A DNA stretch of 64,000 bases from Listeria cossartiae subsp. cossartiae (GTDB lineage: Bacteria; Bacillota; Bacilli; Lactobacillales; Listeriaceae): positions 124,001 to 188,000 of the forward strand of contig NZ_JAASUI010000002.1 in the NCBI RefSeq assembly GCF_014224155.1, in the 5' to 3' direction. The position numbers and the translations under genes were made by a program. The first letter of the stretch is position 1. Each line of letters begins with the position of its first letter. Below the pieces are notes generated by a model. The model did not search any database. It was given only the letters and a program-made list of their open reading frames with translations, and was not told the origin of the DNA. Of this stretch, positions 34,923 to 45,787 are shown one piece after another.

Positions 34923-36215
34923 TTAAGCTAAACGCCAAACGCTTTTAATTACGTGTGTTTGAGCGCGGTCTGGACCTACAGAGAACATAGAAACTTGCAC
35001 GCCTGTAAGTTGCGCAATACGTTCCATATAGTGGCGGCAATTAACCGGCAGATCATCTAGTGATGTAACGCCTGTAATATCTTCCGTCCAACCTGGAAGT
35101 TCTTCATAAACTGGTTCGCAACGAGCTAAATCTTTCAAGCTTGCTGGGAATTCTGTAATTGTTTTTCCGTCTAATTTGTAAGCTACACAGATTTTAAGTG
35201 TTTCAATTCCTGTCAAAACATCAAGTAGAGTTAACGATAAATCAGTTAATCCACTAACACGACGAGCATGACGAACAACAACACTGTCAAACCAACCTAC
35301 ACGACGCGGACGACCAGTAGTCGTACCATATTCATGACCAACTTCACGAATATTGTCGCCGATAGCATCAAACAATTCTGTCGGGAAAGGACCGTCACCA
35401 ACACGTGTAGTATAAGCTTTCGCCACACCAACCACATGATTGATTTTCGATGGACCAACACCGCTACCGATAGTTACTCCACCAGCAATCGGATTACTTG
35501 AAGTTACAAACGGATATGTTCCTTGATCAATATCAAGCATAACCCCTTGCGCTCCTTCAAATAACACACGTTTGCCATCATCAAGTGCATCATTTAAAAC
35601 AACCGATGTATCGCAAACATATTCTTTAAATTGTTGACCATATTCATAGTACTCATCTAAAATATCTTCTAATTTAAAGCCTTCTAGTTCGTAAAAACGT
35701 TCTAATAAACGGTTTTTCTCGCCAAGATTATGCTCTAATTTTTCTTTAAATGTTTCTTTATCTAGTAAATCGATAATACGGATACCAACACGCGCCGCTT
35801 TATCCATGTATGCTGGGCCGATACCTTTTTTCGTTGTACCGATTTTATTTGCGCCTTTACGTTCTTCGTCAGCTTCATCAATACGAATGTGATACGGTAA
35901 AATAATGTGCGCGCGGTTAGAAATACGCAAATTAGAAGTATCCACGCCTTTGTCATGAAGATAACTTAATTCCTCCACTAAAGCCTTTGGATCAACAACC
36001 ATACCGTTACCAATAACACTAATTTTTTCTTTGTAAAAGATACCTGATGGAATTAAGTGCAATTTGTACGTTACGCCATCAAACTTAATTGTATGACCTG
36101 CATTGTTCCCACCTTGATATCTAGCAATCGCTTCTGCATTTTCGGAAAGAAAATCTGTAATCTTCCCTTTTCCTTCATCGCCCCACTGTGTTCCTACTAC
36201 AACAACTGAAGACAT
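34923..36215 (-). CDS. purA: adenylosuccinate synthetase
   Basis: 430 residues, usual length. N-terminal GTP-binding motif [14 protein letters not shown], catalytic loop, [21 protein letters not shown] and C-terminal [12 protein letters not shown]. Converts IMP and aspartate to adenylosuccinate using GTP, the first step to AMP. Monocistronic by its terminator; a 258-base gap separates it from dnaB. Confidence 0.98.
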   Translation of the reverse strand: MSSVVVVGTQWGDEGKGKITDFLSENAEAIARYQGGNNAGHTIKFDGVTYKLHLIPSGIFYKEKISVIGNGMVVDPKALVEELSYLHDKGVDTSNLRISNRAHIILPYHIRIDEADEERKGANKIGTTKKGIGPAYMDKAARVGIRIIDLLDKETFKEKLEHNLGEKNRLLERFYELEGFKLEDILDEYYEYGQQFKEYVCDTSVVLNDALDDGKRVLFEGAQGVMLDIDQGTYPFVTSSNPIAGGVTIGSGVGPSKINHVVGVAKAYTTRVGDGPFPTELFDAIGDNIREVGHEYGTTTGRPRRVGWFDSVVVRHARRVSGLTDLSLTLLDVLTGIETLKICVAYKLDGKTITEFPASLKDLARCEPVYEELPGWTEDITGVTSLDDLPVNCRHYMERIAQLTGVQVSMFSVGPDRAQTHVIKSVWRLA

Positions 36216-36424
36216 TTAAACACCTCATTTAATTGGTCTTTGATAGCTATGAGTTTTTCATAGCCTCTTCATTTTCCACTATATATTGTACCGTTTGCCA
36301 CCAAAATAGTCAATGGATTTACGAACATTGATTTGTAAGGTAATTTTATCGTTCGCTTTTTTAATCATTTTAGCAGAAATCCAAAGTATATTTTTAGTAA
36401 TATGATACCTTTTTGCATAAAATA

Positions 36425-36468
36425 AAAACCTTGCGAACTCCAAATCTAATTAGAATTTCACAAGGTTT
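36425..36468 (-). terminator. dnaB terminator
   Basis: AACCTTG and CAAGGTT arms, extended by GAA/TTC, with a minus-strand TTTTTATTTT tail, directly behind the dnaB stop. The 36216-36424 stretch beyond it probably holds the purA promoter; no gene is seen. Confidence 0.8.
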
Positions 36469-36473
36469 CCTCA

Positions 36474-37826
36474 TTAAGCCATTGCGTCGTCGTACCGCAC
36501 TTCTAAATTCACAAACTTATTATATTCTTTTACAAAGGCTAGTTTTACGTCACCAACTGGACCATTACGTTGTTTCGCAATAATAATCTCAATCGTGCCA
36601 TCATTTTCGCCTTCCCGGTCATAATAATCTTCCCGGTATAAAAAGGCTACGATATCAGCATCTTGCTCAATCGAACCTGATTCACGAATATCTGACATCA
36701 TTGGGCGCTTATCTTGACGTTGCTCTACACTACGAGATAACTGTGAAAGTGCAATTACTGGCACTTCAAGTTCCCGCGCCAAAGCTTTCAATGAACGAGA
36801 AATTTCAGAAACCTCTTGTTGTCTATTTTCGCCACCACGACCGCTCCCCGCAATAAGTTGCAAGTAATCGATCACGATCATGCCAAGACCAGTTTCTTGT
36901 TTTAAACGACGACATTTGGAACGAATCTCATTCACACGAACACCCGGCGTATCATCAATATAAATCCCAGAATTAGAAAGTGTACCCATAGCAATTGTCA
37001 GCTTTTGCCAATCATCACTCGTTAAAGCACCCGTCCGTAAATTCTGCGCATTAATATTACCTTCCGCACAAAGCATACGCATAACAAGTTGTTCCGCACC
37101 CATTTCCAAACTAAAAATGGCCACATTCTCGTCCGTTTTCGTCGCAACATTTTGCGCAATATTCAAGGCGAATGCTGTTTTACCAACGGAAGGACGCGCG
37201 GCAACAATAATTAAATCATTCCGCTGAAATCCAGCTGTCATTTTGTCCAGCTCATTGAATCCAGTTGGAATCCCAGTAATATCACCTTTGCGATTATGCA
37301 AAATTTCAATATCGTCATATGTTTTAACAAGGACGTCTTTAATATTCTTGAACGCGCCGACATTTTTACGTTGCGAAACTTCCAAGATACTCTTTTCCGC
37401 CTCGTCCATAAGCATGTCGAGCTCGTCCTCGCGCGAATAACCATCTGTCGCAATTTGGGTAGCCGTTCTAATTAAACGTCTCAGAAGCGCCTTGTCCTCG
37501 ATAATATGCGCATAGTATTCTAAGTTCGCAGCAGTTGGCACAGCTCCGGATAATTCCGTCAAATATGGCAAACCACCCGCATCTTCCAAATTACCTTTGG
37601 CCGCAAGCGATTCATACACTGTTAATACATCGACAGCCTTCCCGTGGTCATTCAAATCAAGCATTGTTTCAAAAATGATTTGGTGACCAGTGCGATAAAA
37701 ATCATCCGGCATTAAAATTTCAGAAGCAGTAATCAGCGCATTCGGCTCAAGAAATATCGCGCCCAGTACAGCTTGTTCGGCTTCAATATTTTGTGGTGGT
37801 GTTCTGTCCTGGAAATTATTATCCAC
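36474..37826 (-). CDS. dnaB: replicative DNA helicase DnaB
   Basis: 450 residues. The N-terminal domain (PPQNIEAEQAVLGAIFLEP) is followed by a RecA-like helicase domain with Walker A ARPSVGKTAFAL and Walker B MIVIDYLQLI. Unwinds DNA at the fork. Named dnaC in some Bacillus and Listeria annotations. It lies 24 bases after rplI, in the conserved gdpP-rplI-dnaB order. Confidence 0.97.
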   Translation of the reverse strand: MDNNFQDRTPPQNIEAEQAVLGAIFLEPNALITASEILMPDDFYRTGHQIIFETMLDLNDHGKAVDVLTVYESLAAKGNLEDAGGLPYLTELSGAVPTAANLEYYAHIIEDKALLRRLIRTATQIATDGYSREDELDMLMDEAEKSILEVSQRKNVGAFKNIKDVLVKTYDDIEILHNRKGDITGIPTGFNELDKMTAGFQRNDLIIVAARPSVGKTAFALNIAQNVATKTDENVAIFSLEMGAEQLVMRMLCAEGNINAQNLRTGALTSDDWQKLTIAMGTLSNSGIYIDDTPGVRVNEIRSKCRRLKQETGLGMIVIDYLQLIAGSGRGGENRQQEVSEISRSLKALARELEVPVIALSQLSRSVEQRQDKRPMMSDIRESGSIEQDADIVAFLYREDYYDREGENDGTIEIIIAKQRNGPVGDVKLAFVKEYNKFVNLEVRYDDAMA

Positions 37827-37850
37827 TGTCTTACGCTCCCTTAAGAAAAA

Positions 37851-38297
37851 TTATTCTTCACTAACATGTACATCAAGTGTTGCCGTTACTTCATGGTGCA
37901 ACTTCACAGGCACCTTCGTATGGCCTAAAGCTCGAATTGCATCCGGTAAATCCATTTTACGTTTATCTATTTTAATACCATGTGTTTTTTCAAGCGTTTG
38001 AGCGATTTGTTTGGATGTAATAGAACCAAACAATCTGCCGCCTTCACCAGACTTCGCTTTTAATTCCACTGTTAATTTTTCCATTTTTTCTTTCAAAGCT
38101 TTTGCCTCAGCTAGTTCTTCAGCAGCAACTTTATCTTCTTTTTTCTTTTGAGCTGAAAGTGTGCTTAAAGCCGCATTGTTAGCCTCTACCGCGTAACCAT
38201 TTTTAATTAAAAAATTGTTTGCGTAACCATCAGCAACATTTTTAGTTTCACCTTTTTTACCTTTACCTTTTACGTCTTTCAAGAAAATAACTTTCAT
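37851..38297 (-). CDS. rplI: 50S ribosomal protein L9
   Basis: 148 residues starting [17 protein letters not shown], the exact L9 N-terminus, with the long helix and C-terminal domain ending [14 protein letters not shown] start at 38318 would add seven residues and run into gdpP; the ATG at 38297 has GGGAG upstream and begins two bases after the gdpP stop. Confidence 0.97.
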   Translation of the reverse strand: MKVIFLKDVKGKGKKGETKNVADGYANNFLIKNGYAVEANNAALSTLSAQKKKEDKVAAEELAEAKALKEKMEKLTVELKAKSGEGGRLFGSITSKQIAQTLEKTHGIKIDKRKMDLPDAIRALGHTKVPVKLHHEVTATLDVHVSEE

Positions 38298-38299
38298 AA

Positions 38300-40273
38300 T
38301 TATGTTTCTCCCTTCCAATACGCATCAATGGCGCTAATTAATTGTTTTTCTGCTTCTGCAATTGTAACATCTTTAAGCTGTGTGGCTGCATTCGATAAAT
38401 GTCCGCCACCGCCTAGTTTTTCCATAATGACTTGCACATTGATTTGACCAAGCGACCTCGCGCTAATCCCGATTAATTTATCTGGACGTAGCGTAATGAC
38501 AAAAGATGCCTGCACGCCTTCCATTGAAAGCATCGTATCGGCCGCCTGCGCTGCTATAACTGTGCCAAATTCCTCGTCTTCACGCCCAGTCGCAATCGCC
38601 ATGCCGTCATGATAAATTTCAAGCGACTCCACTAAACGGCTCCGCTGAGTAAAAGTAGTAATATCTTCTTTCAAAAATTGCTGAACCAAAATCGTGTCCG
38701 CACCAAGCGACCGTAAATAACTTGCCGCATCAAACGTTCGCGACCCAGTCCGTAGCGTAAAGTTCTTCGTATCAACCACAATCCCGGAAAGAAGTGCCGT
38801 CGCTTCAATTTTCCCAACTTGCTCTAAATCCGGTTGGTACTCAAATAGCTCCGTAATCAGTTCGGCAGTAGATGACGCATATGGCTCGATATAAACAAGC
38901 ACCGGACTTCCAACAAATTCCTCTGAACGACGGTGATGATCGACAACAACCACATTCGTAGCTGAGTCCAGCAATTCCTTATTAATAACCATCGAAGGTT
39001 TGTGCGTATCAACAACAACGAGCAAACTCTTCTCGGTAATGTTTTCTAGCGCAACTTGCGGTGTAACAATATTTTTAATTACATTCGGATATTCTTCAAT
39101 TTCGTTCATTAGTCGCTTCACATCTGGACTCATTTTGCCAGGTTCAACGACCACATAAGCATTCCGATCATTCATCTCCGCAATCCGCATCACACCAAGA
39201 CTCGAACCAATTACGTCCATATCCGGATAGCGGTGCCCCATAACAAAAACTTGATCACTTTGCGTAATTAGCTCTTGCAAGGCTTGCGAGATCACACGTG
39301 CGCGAACACGGGTCCGTTTTTCCATCGGGTTGGTTTTCCCGCCATAAAAACGCACTTTTCCTTCTGGTTGCTTAATTACGACCTGATCGCCGCCGCGCCC
39401 TAAAGCAAGGTCCAAACTAGACTGCGCCAAATCCGCCAGCTGAATCAAATCATCTTCCTTATAACCAATCCCAATACTAAGCGTCAAAGGAATATTCTGC
39501 TTCGACGTCCGTTCGCGAATCCGGTCCAAAATTTGAAACTTCTCCTCTTCCAGTCGCTTCAACATTTCCTCTGTCAAAAAGGCCATAAAGCGATCTGTCG
39601 AAATCCGTTTCAAATAAATACGATGCTCCCTGGCCCAGTTAGTCAACATCGACGTCACCAAGTTGTTCAAAGCACTACGACGTCTATCATCCATACCTTG
39701 CGCCCATTCATCATAATTATCTAAGAAAATAACCGCAAAAACAGATTTATTCGCTTGGTATTTCTTATTTAAATCATAATATTCCGTCCGGTCATATAAA
39801 TATAAAATCCGCTCTTTACGCTTTACTATCGTATCAAAACGGTGATCACGCCAAGCAATCGACATAATCCCCTTTTCATCATTCCCAGTAATCACGTCCA
39901 GAAATTCCGGTCCCACTTCTTCCAAGGACTCCCCAATTAACTCTCTCTTATCAAAGTATTTCGACATAAACGGGTTAACCCATTCAATTTTGTAATGTTC
40001 ATCATACAGCAATATTCCCATCGGCATTTCCACAAGCGCTTCTTCCTCACTGCGCTTAATCCGATATGTTAAATTAGAAACATATAGTTGAACGTCCTCA
40101 TTCAGGCGATATTCAAAGTAAAACATCGCAACCGTAAGAATAATCCCACCAACAACAACTATTACCGATAGCCACCACGAAAAAAAGAACGTGATTACGC
40201 CCAGAATAATTGTCGCTGCAATCAGACCGTATAATGGATATTTAAGCATTCGTTTTTGAAAATAGCCTGACAT
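38300..40273 (-). CDS. gdpP: cyclic-di-AMP phosphodiesterase GdpP (PdeA)
   Basis: 657 residues: two membrane helices (about 15-55), a PAS-like domain, a degenerate GGDEF domain ([24 protein letters not shown]) and a C-terminal DHH/DHHA1 phosphodiesterase ([40 protein letters not shown]). Hydrolyses c-di-AMP, controlling osmotic balance and cell-wall stress; the Listeria gene is called pdeA. Conserved neighbour of rplI. Confidence 0.96.
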   Translation of the reverse strand: MSGYFQKRMLKYPLYGLIAATIILGVITFFFSWWLSVIVVVGGIILTVAMFYFEYRLNEDVQLYVSNLTYRIKRSEEEALVEMPMGILLYDEHYKIEWVNPFMSKYFDKRELIGESLEEVGPEFLDVITGNDEKGIMSIAWRDHRFDTIVKRKERILYLYDRTEYYDLNKKYQANKSVFAVIFLDNYDEWAQGMDDRRRSALNNLVTSMLTNWAREHRIYLKRISTDRFMAFLTEEMLKRLEEEKFQILDRIRERTSKQNIPLTLSIGIGYKEDDLIQLADLAQSSLDLALGRGGDQVVIKQPEGKVRFYGGKTNPMEKRTRVRARVISQALQELITQSDQVFVMGHRYPDMDVIGSSLGVMRIAEMNDRNAYVVVEPGKMSPDVKRLMNEIEEYPNVIKNIVTPQVALENITEKSLLVVVDTHKPSMVINKELLDSATNVVVVDHHRRSEEFVGSPVLVYIEPYASSTAELITELFEYQPDLEQVGKIEATALLSGIVVDTKNFTLRTGSRTFDAASYLRSLGADTILVQQFLKEDITTFTQRSRLVESLEIYHDGMAIATGREDEEFGTVIAAQAADTMLSMEGVQASFVITLRPDKLIGISARSLGQINVQVIMEKLGGGGHLSNAATQLKDVTIAEAEKQLISAIDAYWKGET

Positions 40274-40410
40274 TTCATCCAGCTCCCCATTTTTTTACAT
40301 ACCTTTTGTCTGAAATTGAGTATCTATATCATAACATAAACTGAACTAACAATTCACCACTATTATTTTACCTATATTTCACCATTTCATCAAATACAAA
40401 CCAAACCTCG

Positions 40411-40442
40411 TACAAAAAAAGCGACCATTAAGGCCACTTTTA
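40411..40442 (-). terminator. agr operon terminator
   Basis: AAAGTGGCC and GGTCGCTTT arms with two G-U pairs, and a minus-strand run of seven Ts. Overlaps the agrA stop codon. Confidence 0.75.
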
Positions 40443-41168
40443 TAAACTCAAGCTTTTAATTAACTTCGATGATGCGTAACAATTCTCTCCGTTAGACATC
40501 TTTACCACGCCTTTTGTCGTATCTAGCTCATGAATGTTTTTCTTATTCACAATATACGAACGATGGCACCGATAAAAGGATTCGTCCAACATTTTCTCAA
40601 TATTTTTCAACTTACCATAAAACTCCACCTGACGATTTTTGCCATGTAAAATTACTTTATGAATCGTCGGCGCTGTTTCGAAAAATAAGATATCGTCTAA
40701 AAGTTCATGAATAATCTTCTTATCCGAAACTTTAAACGTAAAATACTTCTGCATATCTTGATCGTTAGAAATCCGTTCTTCCGCTTGCTTCATACAAGAC
40801 AGCACTCGGTCATGCAACATATCAATATCATCTTTAATGATGTAATCAAGCGCTTCCACCTTGTACGTGAAAGTCATATAGCTCAATTCCGCATGTGTCG
40901 TAATGAAAATAATGAAGCCCCGCGGATCAAATTTCCGAATTTCTTGAGCTAATTCAAAACCATTCATGTCCGGTTGCCCTAAATCAATGTCTAAAAAGTA
41001 AAGCCCCATACCTTGATGTGAAGGCATTCGTGATACTAACTCAAACGGATCTCCTGTCGAAAGCTCTAACTTCATATCAAAATGTTCAACCATTATATAG
41101 TCTTCAATATATTTCGTTAACCTTTCTCGCTGCATTCTGTTATCTTCACAAATAAAAACCGGTAGCAT
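40440..41168 (-). CDS. agrA: response regulator AgrA
   Basis: 242 residues. The receiver domain has the acidic pocket (CEDN at 8-10) and phospho-acceptor Asp60 (YFLDIDLG); the C-terminal LytTR domain (FFETAPTIHKVILHGKNRQ, FYRCHRSYIVNKKNI) binds DNA. Partner of AgrC; activates agr and controls biofilm and virulence-related genes in Listeria. Confidence 0.96.
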   Translation of the reverse strand: MLPVFICEDNRMQRERLTKYIEDYIMVEHFDMKLELSTGDPFELVSRMPSHQGMGLYFLDIDLGQPDMNGFELAQEIRKFDPRGFIIFITTHAELSYMTFTYKVEALDYIIKDDIDMLHDRVLSCMKQAEERISNDQDMQKYFTFKVSDKKIIHELLDDILFFETAPTIHKVILHGKNRQVEFYGKLKNIEKMLDESFYRCHRSYIVNKKNIHELDTTKGVVKMSNGENCYASSKLIKSLSL

Positions 41169-41186
41169 AAATTCATCCCCATTCTT

Positions 41187-42482
41187 CTACATAATTTCTA
41201 GTTCTTGAATAACTTCTCTATTAGTCACTTTCGTATCTAAGGCAACGTGCGAATATTTCTTCATAATCTCCCGCAAACTAGCAAGACCTAAACCACGCCC
41301 TTCCCCTTTTGTCGAGAAACCTTCTTCAAATATTTTATATACAGGCGGCATATTCACTGGTAAGCTGTTCGCAAACACAATGATAATGCTATCGCCTTTC
41401 TTCACAAACGCAATCCGAATAACTGGATTTTCACAAGTTAGCGCCGCTTCAACTGCATTATCCAGCAAGATTCCAACGACTTTACATAAATCTATACTAT
41501 CCATCGAAATCTTATCAATCGGTTCAACTACTTCCAAAATCGCATCAATTTTCAGTTCTTGAGCTCGTATTAACTTAACTGCCAACAAACCTTTTAGTTC
41601 AATCACGTGAATATTTTGCAGCAATGAAATCTTATAGTTGTTCGATTCAATTGTTTTATTTATAGGTACAATATTATTTTCAAAGTAATATTTCAAACCC
41701 GGCATATCATTATTATCAATATATCCCACAAGTGTAGACAAGATATTCACATAATCATGACGAAAAACGCGCATTTCTCTATGCAGGGACTCTAATGTAG
41801 TAACATAATCCTGTAACTGTTCTAGCTGTTCCTTCTGATTCTGTACTTTAAGTTCGTTGGTCGCTGTTTTAATAACAACCGTCACTATAACTATTAATAA
41901 AATGGTATAACCCGTAAAAATAAGCGTATTAATTTTCAAAACTGAACCATCGAAACCAGCAATCGAGCCTGCGTAAATGTTCATATAAAACGCTAAAACC
42001 GTAAGAGCAACGATTGAGAAAATTATATACGCATACTTTCTATGTTCAACAAATCTAGATAAATCAACTTTTTCAATGAGTTTTCTAAGAAGAAATGAAA
42101 GTACCAACAAGTTCGTCAGCATCCCCACACAATAAACTAATGTTGGTAATAATTCATTAAAAATTTCATCGTATTCAAAATGTAACCCCGGTACTAAAAT
42201 AAAACCTACTATAGAATCACTAATAGTAAGCAAAATAATAACTACAAGTGTAATCGAGCCTGAAACGATTACATTTTTATTCTTCCAATATAAGGCACTT
42301 ACAAAAACCAGCAACACCAAAATCATCGACCAGTACTGAACTAATGTAAATAAAGGGAAGGCTACCATAGCAATTGCTACAGTGACCACTCCCTCTTTAA
42401 TTGAAAAAACTTTGTTTGTCAAAATCTGGATTGCTATAAAAATACCCGTTATCTGTATAAATGCCATCAAAATACTAAACAT
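41187..42482 (-). CDS. agrC: sensor histidine kinase AgrC
   Basis: 431 residues with six to seven membrane helices (about 1-210), a dimerisation helix with the phosphorylated His242 (FRHDYVNILS) and an HATPase domain (GILLDNAVEAAL, GRGLGLASLREI). Senses the AgrD-derived cyclic peptide. Follows agrD by about 95 bases. Confidence 0.95.
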   Translation of the reverse strand: MFSILMAFIQITGIFIAIQILTNKVFSIKEGVVTVAIAMVAFPLFTLVQYWSMILVLLVFVSALYWKNKNVIVSGSITLVVIILLTISDSIVGFILVPGLHFEYDEIFNELLPTLVYCVGMLTNLLVLSFLLRKLIEKVDLSRFVEHRKYAYIIFSIVALTVLAFYMNIYAGSIAGFDGSVLKINTLIFTGYTILLIVIVTVVIKTATNELKVQNQKEQLEQLQDYVTTLESLHREMRVFRHDYVNILSTLVGYIDNNDMPGLKYYFENNIVPINKTIESNNYKISLLQNIHVIELKGLLAVKLIRAQELKIDAILEVVEPIDKISMDSIDLCKVVGILLDNAVEAALTCENPVIRIAFVKKGDSIIIVFANSLPVNMPPVYKIFEEGFSTKGEGRGLGLASLREIMKKYSHVALDTKVTNREVIQELEIM

Positions 42483-42577
42483 ATTAGTCCTCCACTGTCT
42501 AAAATATCTATGTTTAAATATGTAAGTTTGCCTTCTTTTTATTTTAGCATGAATTTTGACGTTATACAGTTTTTAAT

Positions 42578-42739
42578 TTATTTATTTTCGTTTTTTTCTT
42601 GCATTTTTACGAACGGACTTTTTGGTTCGTATACAAACATGAAGCAAGCCTTACTCATAGAAGAATCCGCAACTTTCATGGATTTTTCTTCTAGTTTTCT
42701 AGAGAGGAAATTACCAACCGATCTATTCATATTTCTCAT
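42578..42739 (-). CDS. agrD: autoinducing peptide precursor AgrD
   Basis: 53 residues: amphipathic N-terminal helix (NRSVGNFLSRKLEEKS), peptide core with ACFMFV (Cys32 for the thiolactone) and an acidic recognition tail starting YEPKSPFVKM. The ATG at 42739 overlaps the end of agrB by 17 bases; GGAGG stands ten bases before it. AgrB cuts the tail and cyclises the core to the Listeria signal peptide. The Cys-Phe-Met-Phe-Val core is the known Listeria type. Confidence 0.95.
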   Translation of the reverse strand: MRNMNRSVGNFLSRKLEEKSMKVADSSMSKACFMFVYEPKSPFVKMQEKNENK

Positions 42740-43337
42740 AGTTCCGATACCTCCTTCTTAATAGTTTGTAAGTAAGTGGATTTATGCTTATCACCTGAAA
42801 CAAAGAACCTAACATGATTAATGTTTTCATCTCAGCGAATGGTATTAGTAACGCAATTCCCGTTAAAATTAGCGTCCCTATCATCGCTTTTCTTTTTAGT
42901 GTTTTCCGGTGTTCTGCACCGATTAAAGGCAAATTCTCTGTATCTGCCGGAGCGAATAAAAACATGTTGAGTAGTATAAAACCAAATGTACCTAAAACAA
43001 TCCAATTATTAGAGGGGATATTTTGAAAAACGAATGGCGCGAACACAAACATCATCAAGCTAATCAACGTACAATTCAATGTTTTGGTTGCGTGTAATCC
43101 AAAAGAATACCGTCTAAGCCATAAATACGACAGATGCACTGTCACCGTTTGCAGTAAAAGCCCTGTTACTAAGGCAATACCATATACGAGAGCAAACTTC
43201 ATAGCATTAATTAAAATTATTTCCAGTCCATATTTTACTTTTAAATAACCTTCTTCATCATCTTTCCAGCGGTCTTTTGAAATCAAAACATCCGCCATTC
43301 TTTCTGACAAAGGGACTTTTGCGGTAAAATTACTCAA
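42723..43337 (-). CDS. agrB: AgrD-processing membrane peptidase AgrB
   Basis: 204 residues with several membrane helices and the catalytic pair His82 and Cys89 (SFGLHATKTLNC), spaced as in S. aureus AgrB. Starts with TTG at 43337, GGAGG eight bases before it. First gene of agrBDCA. Confidence 0.95.
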   Translation of the reverse strand: MSNFTAKVPLSERMADVLISKDRWKDDEEGYLKVKYGLEIILINAMKFALVYGIALVTGLLLQTVTVHLSYLWLRRYSFGLHATKTLNCTLISLMMFVFAPFVFQNIPSNNWIVLGTFGFILLNMFLFAPADTENLPLIGAEHRKTLKRKAMIGTLILTGIALLIPFAEMKTLIMLGSLFQVISINPLTYKLLRRRYRNYEKYE

Positions 43338-43543
43338 CTAATTCACCTCCACTAATATTTTACAACGAATTTACCTGTAATAACCAAAAATGTAATGAAA
43401 TGTCCGATTCTTGTCATGAACGACTCAAAAAGGGCAAAATTGGCGATTTTTTGGATACAGTTCAGAATTTTCAAACGTGTAAAAAGAGCCGCCTTATAGG
43501 ACTTAGAACCTATATTAATATTATATTTCAGTAATTTTATTCA

Positions 43544-43585
43544 TAAAAAAAGCAAGCTATGAAAGAATATTCACAGCTTACTTTT
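43544..43585 (-). terminator. terminator of the PepSY lipoprotein gene
   Basis: AAGTAAGCT and AGCTTGCTT arms extended by a TGAA/TTCA stem, followed on the minus strand by TTTTTTT. The agrB promoter probably lies in the remaining gap (43338-43540), where no gene is seen. Confidence 0.8.
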
Positions 43586-43594
43586 CCGATTTTA

Positions 43595-44194
43595 TTAATC
43601 ATCTTGTTCTGTTTGAAGTACGTCTAAAGTTTTTGCATTTAGCTTGATTTCGTATTTTTTATTATCTTGTTTTACGGTCACTTCATAATAAGTTGTATCT
43701 AATTCTCGCTCTATTTTCCAACTTGTTACGTCACCAGCTTGCTCAGTTACAGCCTTATCCATCGCTTCTTTTGGTGTTTTAATCCCATCTAAGCTGAGTT
43801 TTTCATTTTCTTTCTCTACTCCGCCAGCATCTTCTCGGTCAAGTTTGTCTGTTTCATCGCTTAGCTGTTCTTTTGTTTCGGCATTGAATTTCATTTCGTA
43901 CTCATTGTCATTTGAAATCCCATCAACTTTGTACACGTATTTTCCCAAGTTTCTCTCTAATTCAACGCTAGATATTTCTGCATCGCTATGTTTGTCTTTG
44001 AATGCATTTATCGCGTCTTCGTAGCTCATATCGAAGCTTTTATTTTGCAGGTTGTCGTTATTGTCGCTCTTGCTACTAGTAGTTTCTTTGCTGCTGTTGT
44101 TTGATGATGTATCCTTGTCATCATTCGAGCCGCATGCCGATAGCGCACCCACTAATAATACCGCTACTCCTACCGTTACCAATTTTTTATACAT
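43595..44194 (-). CDS. PepSY-domain lipoprotein
   Basis: 199 residues with lipobox ALSAC, a Ser/Asn/Asp linker (about 22-50) and two PepSY repeats (about 55-115 and 130-198; MSYEDAINAFKDKH, PKEAMDKAVTEQAG, TTYYEVTVKQDNKKYEIKLN). PepSY domains are thought to inhibit or bind peptidases and occur in surface proteins. Monocistronic; its own terminator separates it from agr. Confidence 0.85.
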   Translation of the reverse strand: MYKKLVTVGVAVLLVGALSACGSNDDKDTSSNNSSKETTSSKSDNNDNLQNKSFDMSYEDAINAFKDKHSDAEISSVELERNLGKYVYKVDGISNDNEYEMKFNAETKEQLSDETDKLDREDAGGVEKENEKLSLDGIKTPKEAMDKAVTEQAGDVTSWKIERELDTTYYEVTVKQDNKKYEIKLNAKTLDVLQTEQDD

Positions 44195-44290
44195 GTTTGT
44201 TTCCCCCTGTGCATTTTTTTACTTCTTTTTAAGAATAACACGAATGTTTAACACAGGCTTCCTTCTTAAGTCTTGGTTTTGTTTGTTTCC

Positions 44291-44326
44291 AATAAAAAAC
44301 AGCCTAGAAATAAATTCTAGACTGTT
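44291..44326 (-). terminator. rpsF-ssb-rpsR operon terminator
   Basis: AACAGTCTAGAA and TTCTAGGCTGTT arms with a minus-strand TTTTTTATT tail, just after rpsR. Confidence 0.85.
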
Positions 44327-44336
44327 AAAATTAATT

Positions 44337-44576
44337 TTATTTTTCTTCAGCAACAAATGGTAGTAATGCCATTTGGCGTGAGCGTTTGATAGCAACAGTA
44401 AGTTTACGTTGATATTTAGCGCTTGTTCCAGTTACACGACGAGGTAAAATTTTACCACGTTCGGAAACGAATTTTTTAAGAAGTTCTACATCTTTATAGT
44501 CGATATGCGTAATACCATTGGAAGTAAAGTAACATACTTTTTTCCGACGGCGTCCGCCTCTGCGTCCTCCAGCCAT
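44337..44576 (-). CDS. rpsR: 30S ribosomal protein S18
   Basis: 79 residues ending [12 protein letters not shown], with the S18 core [20 protein letters not shown] and [13 protein letters not shown]. Binds S6 in the small subunit. Last gene of rpsF-ssb-rpsR. Confidence 0.98.
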   Translation of the reverse strand: MAGGRRGGRRRKKVCYFTSNGITHIDYKDVELLKKFVSERGKILPRRVTGTSAKYQRKLTVAIKRSRQMALLPFVAEEK

Positions 44577-44619
44577 TGAAAGTTCCTCCTATCTTAAAGT
44601 TCAAACCGCTAAAATGAAT

Positions 44620-45156
44620 TTAGAATGGCAAATCGTCATCAGAAATGTCGATTGGCTTACCATCACTTGCAAAAGGATCATTGTTAGTGGATTGATAATT
44701 TTGATTTTGAGATTGTTGCTGGTCCTGTCCGAATCCACCGTTATTTGTAGGTGCTTGTCCGAAGTTATTTCCACCGTTATTATAATTATTGTTGTTATTG
44801 CCACTTTGATAGTTATTTCCGCCACCGCCATTAGAATTACGCGGTTCAAGGAATTGAACGCTCTCCGCTACAATTTCTGTCACATAAACACGTTTACCGT
44901 CGTTCCCCTCGTAATTACGAGTTTGAACACGGCCATCAACGCCTGCCATGCTTCCCTTCTTCAGGAAATTAGCAACGTTTTCTGCCGGTTTACGCCAAAC
45001 AACACAATTAATAAAGTCAGCTTCTCGTTCTCCTTGTTGGTTAGTGAACGTACGATTTACAGCTAATGTAAAAGTCGCAACAGCCACACCAGCTGGAGTG
45101 TAACGTAATTCAGGATCTTTTGTTAAGCGTCCTACAAGTACTACACGATTCATCAT
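44620..45156 (-). CDS. ssb: single-stranded DNA-binding protein
   Basis: 178 residues: OB-fold ([20 protein letters not shown] to about 110), a Gly/Asn/Gln-rich flexible linker and the acidic C-terminal tip DISDDDLPF that docks partner proteins. Protects single-stranded DNA in replication and repair. Conserved between rpsF and rpsR. Confidence 0.98.
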   Translation of the reverse strand: MMNRVVLVGRLTKDPELRYTPAGVAVATFTLAVNRTFTNQQGEREADFINCVVWRKPAENVANFLKKGSMAGVDGRVQTRNYEGNDGKRVYVTEIVAESVQFLEPRNSNGGGGNNYQSGNNNNNYNNGGNNFGQAPTNNGGFGQDQQQSQNQNYQSTNNDPFASDGKPIDISDDDLPF

Positions 45157-45211
45157 GCAAAACCAACCTCCTCTCGTTTAGTAAATCAAGGTCCTAGCCT
45201 TGAATAAATTC

Positions 45212-45505
45212 TTATGCTTCTTCTTTAATTACCATGTGACGAATGATATCATCAGAAATTTTTGCTAAACGGTCAAATTCGTTGATAGAATCTGCTTTAT
45301 CAGCGTTTAATTTCACGATGTGGTAAAAACCATCACGATAGTCATTGATTTCATATGCTAAGCGACGTTTACCCCATTCTTTTGATTCGATGATCTCCGC
45401 ACCATTTTCAGTTAAGATTCCGTCAAAGCGTTCTACAACAGCTTTTTTCTCATCTTCTTCAATGTTTGGGCGAATGATGTACATAATTTCGTACTTTCTA
45501 GCCAT
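45212..45505 (-). CDS. rpsF: 30S ribosomal protein S6
   Basis: 97 residues with [20 protein letters not shown] and [17 protein letters not shown], the S6 signature. Forms a dimer with S18. First gene of the operon, preceded by AAGGAGGTG. Confidence 0.98.
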
Positions 45506-45600
45506 CTACTCTACACCTCCTTGTGGTCTTAAGCGGCTCTGATATAGCATGAAACCACACCATATCCCTGAAATTCAGACTGCCTTTAGCTAGCCTTAAA
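45506..45600 (-). promoter_or_regulatory. possible S6:S18-binding leader of rpsF
   Basis: The leader holds complementary stretches (GGATATGGTG near CACACCATATC on the opposite reading) and a GAGCCGC element. In many bacteria the S6:S18 complex binds a CCG-containing leader helix to control the operon. The match is by eye and tentative. Confidence 0.3.
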
Positions 45601-45645
45601 ATCAAGAGCGAGCAAGGAATAATTTATAATTACTCACAATAAAAT

Positions 45646-45674
45646 ATTATATCATAGCGCAAACTAACCAGCAA
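45646..45674 (-). promoter_or_regulatory. rpsF operon promoter
   Basis: Minus strand TTGCTG, 17-base spacer, TATAAT with extended TG (TGATATAAT). It is about 140 bases before rpsF, leaving a long leader. Confidence 0.75.
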
Positions 45675-45787
45675 GATATTTCTCGAAAGTTTCTGGTTTG
45701 AAAACACTATAGCACATCTCAAAATTGTCGACAATACTTTTTGCGAAAGTTGTATTTTGAATGGAAATCCCAGTTTTTCAAGGCTTA

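Noticed and set aside
42510..42761. 83-codon plus-strand frame over agrD
   Set aside because: Antisense to agrD, whose sequence is unmistakable.
44750..44825. Asn/Gly repeat region in ssb as a possible tandem repeat of interest
   Set aside because: This is the normal flexible linker of SSB.
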